Of a DNA stretch of 53,748 bases, positions 25,673 through 34,163 are shown piece by piece (the first letter of the stretch is position 1; each line of letters opens with the position of its first letter). The notes under the pieces are model-generated. The model searched no databases. It was given only the letters and a program-made list of their open reading frames with translations, and was not told where the DNA came from. The stretch spans positions 1 to 53,748 of the forward strand of contig DAIOSV010000008.1 in assembly GCA_036752345.1 (NCBI GenBank). The letters run 5' to 3'. This stretch comes from UBA1715 sp036752345 (GTDB lineage Bacteria > Bacteroidota > Bacteroidia > Bacteroidales > UBA1715). The position numbers were made by a program, and so were the translations under genes.

Positions 25673-26904
25673 ACTTCAAAAAAGAAACAGTAGAAATATT
25701 AGGAAACGGAGTGAAAGTTGTGCTTTCGACCGCGCCATCGTTTTGTGCATATGTCGGGTTGTTCATCGCTTCCGGTTCTCGACATGATGGAAAAACTTCC
25801 GGCGTTTCGCATCTGATTGAACACGCTATTTTTAAAGGGACAAAAAATCACACCTACAGAGAAATTATGGATAGTATAGAGTCGGTTGGTGGCGATATAA
25901 ATGCATATACATCAAAAGAAGAAACCTGTTTCCAAATTGCAATAGCCAATGAATATGTTGAGCGTGCTTTTGCTACGTTGAGCGAATTGTTTTTTGAGTC
26001 AACGTTTCCGGATGATGAATTGCAGAAAGAAAAAACAGTTGTGGTTGACGAAATTGAATCGTACGAAGATGTGCCCAGTGAGAAAATCTATGATGAATTC
26101 GAGGAGATACTGTTTGCCGGCAATCCGTTGTCGAAAAATATTTTAGGGACAAAAAAATCGGTCATAAAAACAACTCGTGAAAATGTTTTGAAGGCATACA
26201 ATCATTTGTATCGTCCTTCTCAATTGGTGTTGTCGTATGTTGGTTGTGAAAAAAACCTTGAAGTTATATTGGACCTAGCAAGGAAATACTTTGAAAAAGA
26301 GCCAGAGAGAAATCTCGAAAAAATTGAAACGATTCCCTTTATATTACAGAAAATAGAAGCAGTTACTATACGAAACAAACATACTCATCAAGCGCATTGT
26401 ATACTTGGTTCGTATGCTCCTTCAATTTTTGATCCGTTGCGATTGCCCACAGCTATGCTTGCAAATATTCTTGGTGGGACTTCATTTAATGCGCTGCTCA
26501 ATTTAGCGTTACGGGAAGAACGAGGACTCACCTATAACATTGAGGCAAATTATTCTTCCTATTCCGATGTGGGATTATTCTCGGTTTATTTTGGAACGGA
26601 TTATTCTAAAATAGATTCGTGCCGACATATTATTGAGGAACTATTTTCTAAACTAATCAATGAAGGATTGTCAGAACAAAATTTGTCGGAATACAAAAAA
26701 CAAATGTTAGGACAAATTGCAGTTTCGGAGGATAGTTATATGTCACTAATGCTCAATAATGCTAAATCTTTTTGGTGGTTCAATCATATTGATACATTTG
26801 AGGAAATTACCAAAAAGGTTGAAGAGATTGATAACGATATAATAAAGATGGTGGCAAAGAAAATTTTGTCGCCCGAAAATATATATACACTCATTTATAA
26901 ATAA
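25666..26904 (+). CDS. M16 family zinc metallopeptidase
   Basis: Processing-peptidase/insulinase family protease. The inverted zinc motif HLIEH (His49, His53, Glu52 catalytic) and the distal ligand Glu129 in VVVDEIE are intact. The C-terminal half (about 170-400) is the second M16 domain, with GGTSFNALLNLALREERGLTY. The 412 residues match the short bacterial YmxG/PqqL-like form. No signal peptide is visible, so it is probably cytoplasmic. The start is a GTG because the first in-frame ATG (25867) would delete the zinc site; this GTG lies inside a palindrome. Confidence 0.92.
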   Translation: MENFKKETVEILGNGVKVVLSTAPSFCAYVGLFIASGSRHDGKTSGVSHLIEHAIFKGTKNHTYREIMDSIESVGGDINAYTSKEETCFQIAIANEYVERAFATLSELFFESTFPDDELQKEKTVVVDEIESYEDVPSEKIYDEFEEILFAGNPLSKNILGTKKSVIKTTRENVLKAYNHLYRPSQLVLSYVGCEKNLEVILDLARKYFEKEPERNLEKIETIPFILQKIEAVTIRNKHTHQAHCILGSYAPSIFDPLRLPTAMLANILGGTSFNALLNLALREERGLTYNIEANYSSYSDVGLFSVYFGTDYSKIDSCRHIIEELFSKLINEGLSEQNLSEYKKQMLGQIAVSEDSYMSLMLNNAKSFWWFNHIDTFEEITKKVEEIDNDIIKMVAKKILSPENIYTLIYK

Positions 26905-26905
26905 A

Positions 26906-27469
26906 ATGAAAGAAGATATTAAACATTGTTGTGAGGTTCTGAAAAAAGGCGGAACTATTTTGTATCCGACCGATACTGTGTGGGGAATTGGATGTGATGC
27001 AACCAATGCCGACGCGGTTTCAAAGGTTTTTAAAGTTAAAAATCGTGAAGGAAATATTCCTTTGCTTGTGTTGGTAAATTCTGTAGCAATGCTTGAACGG
27101 TATGTAGTAGATATGCCGCAAGTTGCCTATGATTTAATTGATTGTGCAACGTCACCTTTGACTATTATTTTTGAAAAAGCACGCAATCTTCCTGAAAATC
27201 TTGTTGCCGCTGATGGAAGTATTGGAATTCGTGTAACAAAAGAAGCTTTTACCGATCAATTAATTCAAGAATTTCGTCGTCCAATCGTTTCAACCTCTGC
27301 AAACATTCATGGCGAACCAACTGCTCAATTCTTTCAAGATATTGATAGTAAGATAATTAACTCCGTTGATTATGTGGTAAACTATCGTCAAGAAGATTTG
27401 AAAAAAGCGAGCCCTTCTCAAATTATTAAGTTAATGAACAATGGTCAAATTACCATAATTAGAAAATAG
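26906..27469 (+). CDS. L-threonylcarbamoyladenylate synthase (Sua5/YrdC/YwlC family)
   Basis: Makes threonylcarbamoyl-AMP from threonine, bicarbonate and ATP, the first step of t6A37 tRNA modification. Typical segments are seen: GGTILYPTDTVWGIGCDA near 16-33, KVKNREGNIPLLVLV near 43-58, and the STSANIHGEP motif around 129-138. At 187 aa it is the YrdC-domain-only form. It begins one base after the M16 stop, so the two are probably cotranscribed. Confidence 0.93.
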   Translation: MKEDIKHCCEVLKKGGTILYPTDTVWGIGCDATNADAVSKVFKVKNREGNIPLLVLVNSVAMLERYVVDMPQVAYDLIDCATSPLTIIFEKARNLPENLVAADGSIGIRVTKEAFTDQLIQEFRRPIVSTSANIHGEPTAQFFQDIDSKIINSVDYVVNYRQEDLKKASPSQIIKLMNNGQITIIRK

Positions 27470-27471
27470 AA

Positions 27472-27918
27472 ATGACAGCAGATGAAGTAAGGCAGTGGCG
27501 ATTCGTATTTGAGTCACCAATACAAATTCGATACAATGATATTGATACAAACGGACATGTAAATAATGGTGTATATCATTCATATTACGACATGGGCCGT
27601 CTTGGATATTTCGACAAAGTATTTCACGGAAATCCATTTGGCGAAAACCGGAATATTATCATTGCACAAGTTAACACAACATACCTACGTGAAGTTTTTA
27701 AAAAGGACGTTGTGTCAGTTAGGTCAAGCATTATTCGTTGGGGGAATTCAAGTTTTGATATGTTACAAGGATTGTTTCGACAAACTGCTGATGGTGAGGA
27801 ACTTGTGTCGTTTAATGTAACAACTTTTGTAAGCTTACTTTACAAAAAATCATCCCCGGTGCCACAAGAATGGAAAGAATTGGTTGATGCCTACGAATCT
27901 ATGTATTCTACGATTTAG
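27472..27918 (+). CDS. Acyl-CoA thioesterase (4HBT hotdog fold)
   Basis: Small hotdog-fold thioesterase of the 4-hydroxybenzoyl-CoA/YbgC type. The signature RYNDIDTNGHVNNGVYHSYY near residues 21-40 holds the conserved Asp, Gly-His and Asn-Asn positions. The acyl substrate cannot be told from sequence. Length 148 aa is typical. It starts two bases after the Sua5-type gene and closes that operon; a dyad follows. Confidence 0.9.
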   Translation: MTADEVRQWRFVFESPIQIRYNDIDTNGHVNNGVYHSYYDMGRLGYFDKVFHGNPFGENRNIIIAQVNTTYLREVFKKDVVSVRSSIIRWGNSSFDMLQGLFRQTADGEELVSFNVTTFVSLLYKKSSPVPQEWKELVDAYESMYSTI

Positions 27919-27943
27919 TATATTTTATATCTCAAGAATTCAG

Positions 27944-27968
27944 AAAACTTCTATATTTGAGAAGTTTT
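27944..27968 (+). promoter_or_regulatory. Dyad with a -7 box in its loop, upstream of the two-component operon
   Basis: A perfect 9-bp inverted repeat, AAAACTTCT (27944-27952) and AGAAGTTTT (27960-27968), brackets TATATTTG (27952-27959), a match to the -7 consensus. The predicted transcript starts near 27966, 15 bases before the ATG. The dyad could be an operator over the promoter or a weak terminator of the upstream operon. Confidence 0.55.
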
Positions 27969-27980
27969 GAAAATTGAGCA

Positions 27981-29021
27981 ATGTCTGTTAATTTAGAAAG
28001 AATCGCAACCCATGTTTGTTCATGGTTAGTTTTGGTATTTGTACCACAGATATTCTTTGCAGTACCATTTTCTATTAAGTCGTTTGCCTATGAAGTGATT
28101 TTAATACTTCCGGCGTTTGTGATTTTTTACGCACATGTATTTCTTTCGTTACCATATTTTTTCTATCAAAAAAAATATGTGTATTATTCTTTATCATTGA
28201 TTTTATTGGCTTTATTTTTTGTGCTCTCCATAAAAATATTGGAACCAGTTCATCTATCTTTTATAGACTATTTGCGAGAAACATCTCCAGACGCCCCACG
28301 TCCACGCTTCCATAAACACCGTTCAATGTTTATGCCACCATCTCATAAGTGGGCATCTTTTTTATTGACAATTACGGCGAGTGCAATTTATAGTATATCG
28401 TTACGAAATGTAGAACGTAAGCGGCGTTTGCGTGAGTTGGAAAAACAGCAAGCAATCTCAAATTTGCAATTACTTAAATGGCAGTTGAGCCCTCATTTTT
28501 TATTTAATGCTTTAAATAGTATATATTCTTTATCCTTAAAGAAATCGGAAGAGTTACCTAAAGCAATACTTACTGTTTCCGACTTGTTACGCTATGTGAC
28601 GTACGACAGTGAAAAAAACGCTGTAAATGTGCAAAAAGAGATAGATTATTTGAACGATTACATTAAGTTGCAAAAACTTCGTCTTTCTCCAGAAACAAAA
28701 GTTGCGTTTAACGTGGAAAACAATAATCCAGAAGCAAAAATTGCGCCCATGATTTTAATACCTTTTGTGGAAAATGCTTTTAAACATGGAGTAAATGCAG
28801 AAGGGGTGGTTTCAATGGAATTGCAAATAGTAATATCAGAAACAGAAGTTTATTTTAGAATTGCAAATACTAAACAAATTGAAAATCAAAGAGATAAAAC
28901 ACATGGAATTGGTATTGAGAATGTTAAAACTCGTTTACATTTGTTGTATGGATCAAAACATTCTTTGAATATATTTGATAGAGAAAATGAGTACGAAGTT
29001 GTATTAAAACTACAATTATGA
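27981..29021 (+). CDS. LytS/YehU-type sensor histidine kinase
   Basis: Membrane sensor kinase of the His_kinase (LytS) family. Four hydrophobic spans are visible (about 14-32, 37-58, 68-88 and 124-142), with no large extracellular domain. A short helix leads to the phosphorylation motif QLSPHFLFNALNS with His172, followed by an ATPase domain whose N-box reads PFVENAFKHGV and whose G-box is GIGIENVKTRL. The signal is unknown. The stop overlaps the start of the response-regulator gene by four bases (ATGA). Confidence 0.94.
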   Translation: MSVNLERIATHVCSWLVLVFVPQIFFAVPFSIKSFAYEVILILPAFVIFYAHVFLSLPYFFYQKKYVYYSLSLILLALFFVLSIKILEPVHLSFIDYLRETSPDAPRPRFHKHRSMFMPPSHKWASFLLTITASAIYSISLRNVERKRRLRELEKQQAISNLQLLKWQLSPHFLFNALNSIYSLSLKKSEELPKAILTVSDLLRYVTYDSEKNAVNVQKEIDYLNDYIKLQKLRLSPETKVAFNVENNNPEAKIAPMILIPFVENAFKHGVNAEGVVSMELQIVISETEVYFRIANTKQIENQRDKTHGIGIENVKTRLHLLYGSKHSLNIFDRENEYEVVLKLQL

Positions 29022-29710
29022 TGCGTTGTGTTATTGTTGATGACGAGCAGTTAGCTCGAGATGTTCTTGAAATGTATGTCACGAACAATCATGATTTACA
29101 GTTAGTTGGCATTTGCAAAAATGCACGCGAAGCGTTGAATATTATAGAAAATCAAGTAGTAGATGTGATGTTTCTTGATATTCAAATGCCCGATGTTTCA
29201 GGAATGAATCTGGTAAAATCAATGAAAAATCCTCCTTTGGTAGTTTTTACAACTGCCTATGAAGACTATGCTTTAGAGGGATATGAGGTTAGTGCTATTG
29301 ATTATTTGTTGAAGCCCTTCTCTCCTGAACGCTTTGATAAAGCAGTAGAAAAAGTTAAGACTATCATTGGGTTACAACATAATGCTTCAAACGATGATGA
29401 AGATTATATGTTTGTTCGTGCTGATTATCAAGATGTAAAAATTAAATTTTCCGAAATTCAATACGTTGAAGGTCTGAAAGATTATGTCAAAATTGTATTG
29501 TCCGAAAAGAAAATTATCACGTTGATGAATATCAAAGGTATTTTAGAAAAATTGCCGGATGACAGATTTGTGCGAGTTCATAAATCATATATTGTGGCTC
29601 TTGACAAAATTCAGTCAGCTAAAGGCCGAAGCCTCGTGATTGGTGATAAAGAGATTCCTATTGGTCTTACGTTTCGAGATGATTTCAAAAAACGCTTTAG
29701 CAATTTGTAA
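29018..29710 (+). CDS. LytTR family response regulator
   Basis: DNA-binding partner of the preceding kinase. Receiver domain (about 1-115): acidic pair Asp8-Asp9, phosphoacceptor Asp54 in MFLDIQMPD, conserved Thr79 and Lys99. The LytTR DNA-binding domain (about 130-230) includes FVRVHKSYIVAL. Targets are not evident; no exporter or cell-wall gene is directly attached, but the dyad in front of the operon is a possible autoregulatory site. It ends one base from the convergent aminopeptidase gene. Confidence 0.94.
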   Translation: MMRCVIVDDEQLARDVLEMYVTNNHDLQLVGICKNAREALNIIENQVVDVMFLDIQMPDVSGMNLVKSMKNPPLVVFTTAYEDYALEGYEVSAIDYLLKPFSPERFDKAVEKVKTIIGLQHNASNDDEDYMFVRADYQDVKIKFSEIQYVEGLKDYVKIVLSEKKIITLMNIKGILEKLPDDRFVRVHKSYIVALDKIQSAKGRSLVIGDKEIPIGLTFRDDFKKRFSNL

Positions 29711-29711
29711 T

Positions 29712-30995
29712 CTATTGGTTCATCAGTTGCTCAATTTCTTCACAATCCAGAGGAATGCCTTCCATTAAATCTTTACTTCCCGTAGGAGTTACAAGTATTG
29801 TGTCTTCCAAGCGTATACCAATATTCTCTTCAAAAATATAAAGTCCCGGTTCGCAACTTACCACCATGCCGGCTTGCAAAACGTCTTTTTTATCTCCCAC
29901 ATCGTGCGTATCAAGTCCAATGAAATGTGAAACACCGTGCATGAAATACTTGAAGTATGCAGGAGTCTCATTTTGATTTTCAATCATTTCTTTAGTCAAA
30001 AGCCCAAGGCCTAATAATTCATCTTGTATGAGCAAGCAAGTGTATTGTTGATATTCGGCAATAGTGGTGCCGGGAACAATTTTAGCACGTATTTCTTTAA
30101 ATACTCGGTACACGGCGTTGTACACTTCTTTTTGTCTTTTCGTGAAACGCTTGCTCACCGGCATCGACCGAGTGCAATCGCTCGCATAGTTGGCATACTC
30201 CGAACCAAAATCCATAAGAATCAGATTGCCATCAACGAGTTGCCGATCATTTTTTATGTAGTGTAAGTAGCAGGTATTTCGTCCGTTTGAAATAATTGGT
30301 TCAAAAGCATGTGCTCCGGCGCCATTACGGATAAAGCAATCAGTCATAATTGCCTCAATTTCATACTCATACATTCCAGCATGAATTCGTGGAAGTATTT
30401 CAAGAAAAGCATCTTTTGTAATATTGCAAGCTTGTTTAATGAGTGCAATTTCTTCAGGTTCTTTCACAATTCGGCATTGGGAAAGTATAGGAGCAAGACA
30501 TTGCACATCTTTGTCAGGATATTTCGATGCAATTTCTTCTCCAAAAATTTCATCGGGAAGATGCAAATCGGTTTTTAAACGTGGATTGGCGTTTATATTA
30601 TAAAAAATATGATCGCTCTTTTTTGCAAGGCTATTCCAAATCGATTCAAATTCTTCAACATATTCCACAACATCAATTCCTGATATCTGCGTTGCTTCAG
30701 CTTTTCGCAGTTTCCGTCCTTCCCATTGTTCAATTTCAGGGCGAGGATTTAGAATAAACAAATATGTTTTGTTTGTCCAATTTGTTTGATTTGTCAGTAT
30801 GAGGATTGATTTTTCTTGGTCAATTCCTGTAAGGTAAAAAAAATCGGAATTTTGCCTGTACGGAAAAAATAAGTCGCCATTGCGAGGCATTTGTGGGTTT
30901 GAAAACACTACTGCTGAACTATTTGACGGCAACTTTGATAGAATTTTTTCTCTATTCTTTGAAAATAATTTTTCCGGAATTGTTTGATATCTCAT
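29712..30995 (-). CDS. Xaa-Pro aminopeptidase (aminopeptidase P, M24B)
   Basis: Removes N-terminal residues preceding proline. The N-terminal creatinase-like domain (about 1-165) is followed by the pita-bread catalytic domain. All five metal ligands can be placed: the two Asp in LMDFGSEYANYASDCTRS, the His in HGVSHFIGLDTHD, the Glu in SCEPGLYI and the Glu in IRLEDTILV. Length 427 aa is standard. No signal peptide, so cytoplasmic. Monocistronic; only one base separates its stop from that of the convergent response regulator. Confidence 0.94.
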   Translation of the reverse strand: MRYQTIPEKLFSKNREKILSKLPSNSSAVVFSNPQMPRNGDLFFPYRQNSDFFYLTGIDQEKSILILTNQTNWTNKTYLFILNPRPEIEQWEGRKLRKAEATQISGIDVVEYVEEFESIWNSLAKKSDHIFYNINANPRLKTDLHLPDEIFGEEIASKYPDKDVQCLAPILSQCRIVKEPEEIALIKQACNITKDAFLEILPRIHAGMYEYEIEAIMTDCFIRNGAGAHAFEPIISNGRNTCYLHYIKNDRQLVDGNLILMDFGSEYANYASDCTRSMPVSKRFTKRQKEVYNAVYRVFKEIRAKIVPGTTIAEYQQYTCLLIQDELLGLGLLTKEMIENQNETPAYFKYFMHGVSHFIGLDTHDVGDKKDVLQAGMVVSCEPGLYIFEENIGIRLEDTILVTPTGSKDLMEGIPLDCEEIEQLMNQ

Positions 30996-31100
30996 TGAAA
31001 TATAATTTGATATAAAATTAACAAAAAGTTAATGTACGCAATACTTATTATTTACATGTTAATGATTTCTTTACACTGAAATTTTTTTATTGGTAAAATT

Positions 31101-33359
31101 ATGGATATTTATTTATTACTAGTTGTAGTCCTTGTTATTTTTGCGGTTACAGACATTATTTTGGGTGTTGGAAATGATGCCGTAAATTTTCTTGGTCCAG
31201 CAATTGGTTCAAAAGCAGCTTCATTCAGAGTGATAATCGCAGTAGCGGCTGTCGGCATTCTTATTGGTGCAATGACGGCAGGCGAAATGATGGAGATAGC
31301 TCGTTCTGGTATCTTTGTTCCAGGCATGTTCCAGTTTCGTGACATTATGTGGATATTTGTGGGTGTGGTTGTTGCCGATACACTTTTGTTCAACACATTT
31401 AATTCATTAGGTCTTCCTACTTCAACATCTGTTTCGATAGTCTTTGAACTACTTGGTGGTAGCGTTGCTATGGCTTTGGTAAACCTAAATTCTGGTCATG
31501 GAACTGCCGATTCAGTTATGAGTTTTATCAATACAGGAAATGTGTTGACTATTGTTTCAGCAATATTACTTTCTATAGTTTTCGCTTTTTTCTTTGGATA
31601 CATAACACAATGGATTTCGCGATTGCTTTTTACATTTAATTATAAAAAACAAATGATGCGCTTTGGCAGTTTGTTTGGGGGAATTGCTACTACCATTATT
31701 TCATATTTCCTTATCATAAAAGGCCTAAAACAATCAAATATTATATCAGCAGAACGATTGGCATTTATACAAGAAAATACCATGATGGTTTTATTGATTT
31801 GCTTTGCTTTTTGGACGGTACTCATTGCAATTTGTCGCAAATTATTTAAAATGGATGTTCTAAAATTCGTCGTATTAGCTGGAACATTCGCATTGGCATT
31901 GGCATTTGCAGGAAATGACCTTGTGAATTTTATTGGAGTTTCGTTGGCAGGTTTGAATTCATATCAAGTATTTAAAGCACAAGGAGGTGTTGATGATACA
32001 TTTTCTATGGATTCCTTATCTTCAGCAGCTACGGGAGACACTAATCTACCCATCTATTTGTTTATCACTGGCATACTTATGATCTTTTCTTTGTGGCTTG
32101 CACGAAAAGGAGCCGTAACAAAAACTACGTTGAGTTTGAGTAGCCAAGCATCAAGTGAAGAAGAGCAATTTGGTTCGTCAAAATTTGCACGCGTATTGGT
32201 TCGTTCTATTGTTGGTCTTTCTGAAAAAATGGCTGGAATCATCCCACAACGTGTTCAAGATTTTGTTGATAGCCGTTTTGAACAAACATCTGCTTTACGC
32301 TCGTCTCATGATGGAGCTTCGTTTGATTTGCTTCGTGCATCTATTAATTTGATAGTAGCAAGTATGCTTATCGCATTTGGAACTTCACACAAATTGCCAC
32401 TTTCTACAACATACGTTACTTTCATCGTAGGTATGGCAACTTCGCTTGCCGATGGTGCATGGGGGCGTGATACTGCCGTATATCGAATTACAGGAGTTGT
32501 AACAGTTATTGTCGGTTGGTTTCTTACCGCTCTTATTGCATTTACCGTATCGCTTGTGTGTGTGTTATTTCTTCACGCTGGTCAAGCAGTTGCGTTGATA
32601 TTCATGTTGGGTTTTGTGGGTTATATTTTAGTGAGAACGCAACTTAAAAAACGTAAGAAAAATATAGCCGAAGAACAACATAAAGCTGATTTGCGTCAAG
32701 CATGTTCACAATCTCTTGATGAACGTTCATTACAAAACGGTACAATAATCATGAATGATGCGGTATCGGTTTTTGCAGATATGTCTGATGCCTTTGCGGA
32801 ATATAGCATTCAGAAAATGAGAAAAACGCGTTCTAAGGCAATTAAACTTGACACGTTTGCAAAACAAATGAAAGACACCGTAAATATCACCATAAAATCT
32901 GCCGGGGTCGACTCAATTGACGCAAGTCTTAATTATGTGCAACTTGCCGATTATTTACGAGAAATTGCTCGTTCTTCATCCTTAGTAGTGCTTCCTGTAT
33001 TTGATCATATTGACAACAATCACAAACCATTATTGGATGAACAAAAGAAAGAGCTACAGGAAATTTCAACTCGTTTGAATGCATATGTACAAGAATTGCT
33101 TGAAATTGCTAATTCTTGTGATTTTGAAAAAATGAATGCTTTTATTGCAGATCAAACTGAGATGTTCTCATTTATCGATGGCATTCGTAGGTCACAGATA
33201 CGACGTGCTAAAGCGGCTGTAACGAATACACGAAATAGTTTGCTTTATTTGCAAATATTGCACGAAACAAAACAAATGGTTTCGTATTCAATGAACGTAT
33301 TGAAATCGTACAGAGATATCGTCTTAACTCTTAATAGAGAAAAGAAAAAAGAGGCCTAA
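31101..33359 (+). CDS. Inorganic phosphate transporter (PiT family) fused to a PhoU-like domain
   Basis: Cation-coupled phosphate permease of the PHO4/PiT family. The duplicated signature is present as GNDAVNF (24-30) and GNDLVNF (about 273-279), both within strongly hydrophobic segments. Membrane spans end near residue 513. The C-terminal 200 or so residues (about 545-745) are charged and helical and resemble PhoU/DUF47 regulators, which usually sit as separate neighbours of PiT genes. Such long PiT proteins occur in Bacteroidota. It is convergent with kdsA, 14 bases apart. Confidence 0.92.
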   Translation: MDIYLLLVVVLVIFAVTDIILGVGNDAVNFLGPAIGSKAASFRVIIAVAAVGILIGAMTAGEMMEIARSGIFVPGMFQFRDIMWIFVGVVVADTLLFNTFNSLGLPTSTSVSIVFELLGGSVAMALVNLNSGHGTADSVMSFINTGNVLTIVSAILLSIVFAFFFGYITQWISRLLFTFNYKKQMMRFGSLFGGIATTIISYFLIIKGLKQSNIISAERLAFIQENTMMVLLICFAFWTVLIAICRKLFKMDVLKFVVLAGTFALALAFAGNDLVNFIGVSLAGLNSYQVFKAQGGVDDTFSMDSLSSAATGDTNLPIYLFITGILMIFSLWLARKGAVTKTTLSLSSQASSEEEQFGSSKFARVLVRSIVGLSEKMAGIIPQRVQDFVDSRFEQTSALRSSHDGASFDLLRASINLIVASMLIAFGTSHKLPLSTTYVTFIVGMATSLADGAWGRDTAVYRITGVVTVIVGWFLTALIAFTVSLVCVLFLHAGQAVALIFMLGFVGYILVRTQLKKRKKNIAEEQHKADLRQACSQSLDERSLQNGTIIMNDAVSVFADMSDAFAEYSIQKMRKTRSKAIKLDTFAKQMKDTVNITIKSAGVDSIDASLNYVQLADYLREIARSSSLVVLPVFDHIDNNHKPLLDEQKKELQEISTRLNAYVQELLEIANSCDFEKMNAFIADQTEMFSFIDGIRRSQIRRAKAAVTNTRNSLLYLQILHETKQMVSYSMNVLKSYRDIVLTLNREKKKEA

Positions 33360-33373
33360 AAAGTGAATTTGGG

Positions 33374-34132
33374 CTAAAGAAGTGATGCGACCACGCTCTC
33401 GAAATCTTTAAGATAGAGCATATTTGGTCCATCACTTTTTGCTTTTTCTGGGTCAGGGTGAATTTCAAAAAAGTAACCTGTGGCACCAAATGCTTTTGCC
33501 GCAAGTGCCATTGCCGGAACAAATGTTCTATCTCCTCCGGTCTTTCCTCCAGCTGCTCCAGGGCGTTGTACCGAGTGTGTGCAGTCCATGATAACTGTAG
33601 GAGTGAATTGTTTCATATCGGAAATGTTGCGAAAATCTACCGCAAGGTTGTTGTATCCGTACATGTTGCCACGCTCGGTAAGCCATACGTTATTATTCCC
33701 TGATTCTCGCACTTTTTCTACCGGATATTTCATGTCGGCTCCCGAAAGGAATTGAGCTTTTTTGATGTTAACGATTTTTCCCGTTTTTGCTGCCGCAACA
33801 AGCAAATCCGTTTGACGACAAAGGAACGCAGGAATTTGCAACACATCGGCTACTTGTCCCGCAGGCTCTGCCTGGTAGGATTCATGTATGTCGGTAACTA
33901 TGTGCAATCCGTATTTTGATTTAATGTCGGCAAGCATTTGTAGGCCTTTTTCCAAGCCTGGTCCTCTGTACGAACTGATTGACGTGCGGTTTGCTTTGTC
34001 AAATGATGCTTTGAAGATGCAGTCGATATTGAATTTTTTGTTCAAACGAACCAATTCAACAGCAACTTCTTCGAGTACGTCCATTGTTTCTATAACACAA
34101 GGTCCAGCAAGAAAAATAGGTTTTTGTTCCAT
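33374..34132 (-). CDS. kdsA: 3-deoxy-8-phosphooctulonate synthase (KDO-8-phosphate synthase)
   Basis: Condenses arabinose-5-phosphate and phosphoenolpyruvate to KDO-8-phosphate, feeding the LPS inner core; it implies a KDO-containing lipopolysaccharide. The motifs LAGPCVIE (8-15) and FKASFDKANRTS (40-51) are intact, as are CRQTDLL and DCTHSVQ. Cys12 at the position that is Asn in the E. coli enzyme suggests the metal-dependent class, as in Aquifex. Length 252 aa is slightly short but complete. It is last in an apparent operon with pepT and the U32 gene. Confidence 0.96.
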   Translation of the reverse strand: MEQKPIFLAGPCVIETMDVLEEVAVELVRLNKKFNIDCIFKASFDKANRTSISSYRGPGLEKGLQMLADIKSKYGLHIVTDIHESYQAEPAGQVADVLQIPAFLCRQTDLLVAAAKTGKIVNIKKAQFLSGADMKYPVEKVRESGNNNVWLTERGNMYGYNNLAVDFRNISDMKQFTPTVIMDCTHSVQRPGAAGGKTGGDRTFVPAMALAAKAFGATGYFFEIHPDPEKAKSDGPNMLYLKDFESVVASLL

Positions 34133-34163
34133 AGCAAAATGTAATTTATCGGGATAAAGGTAT

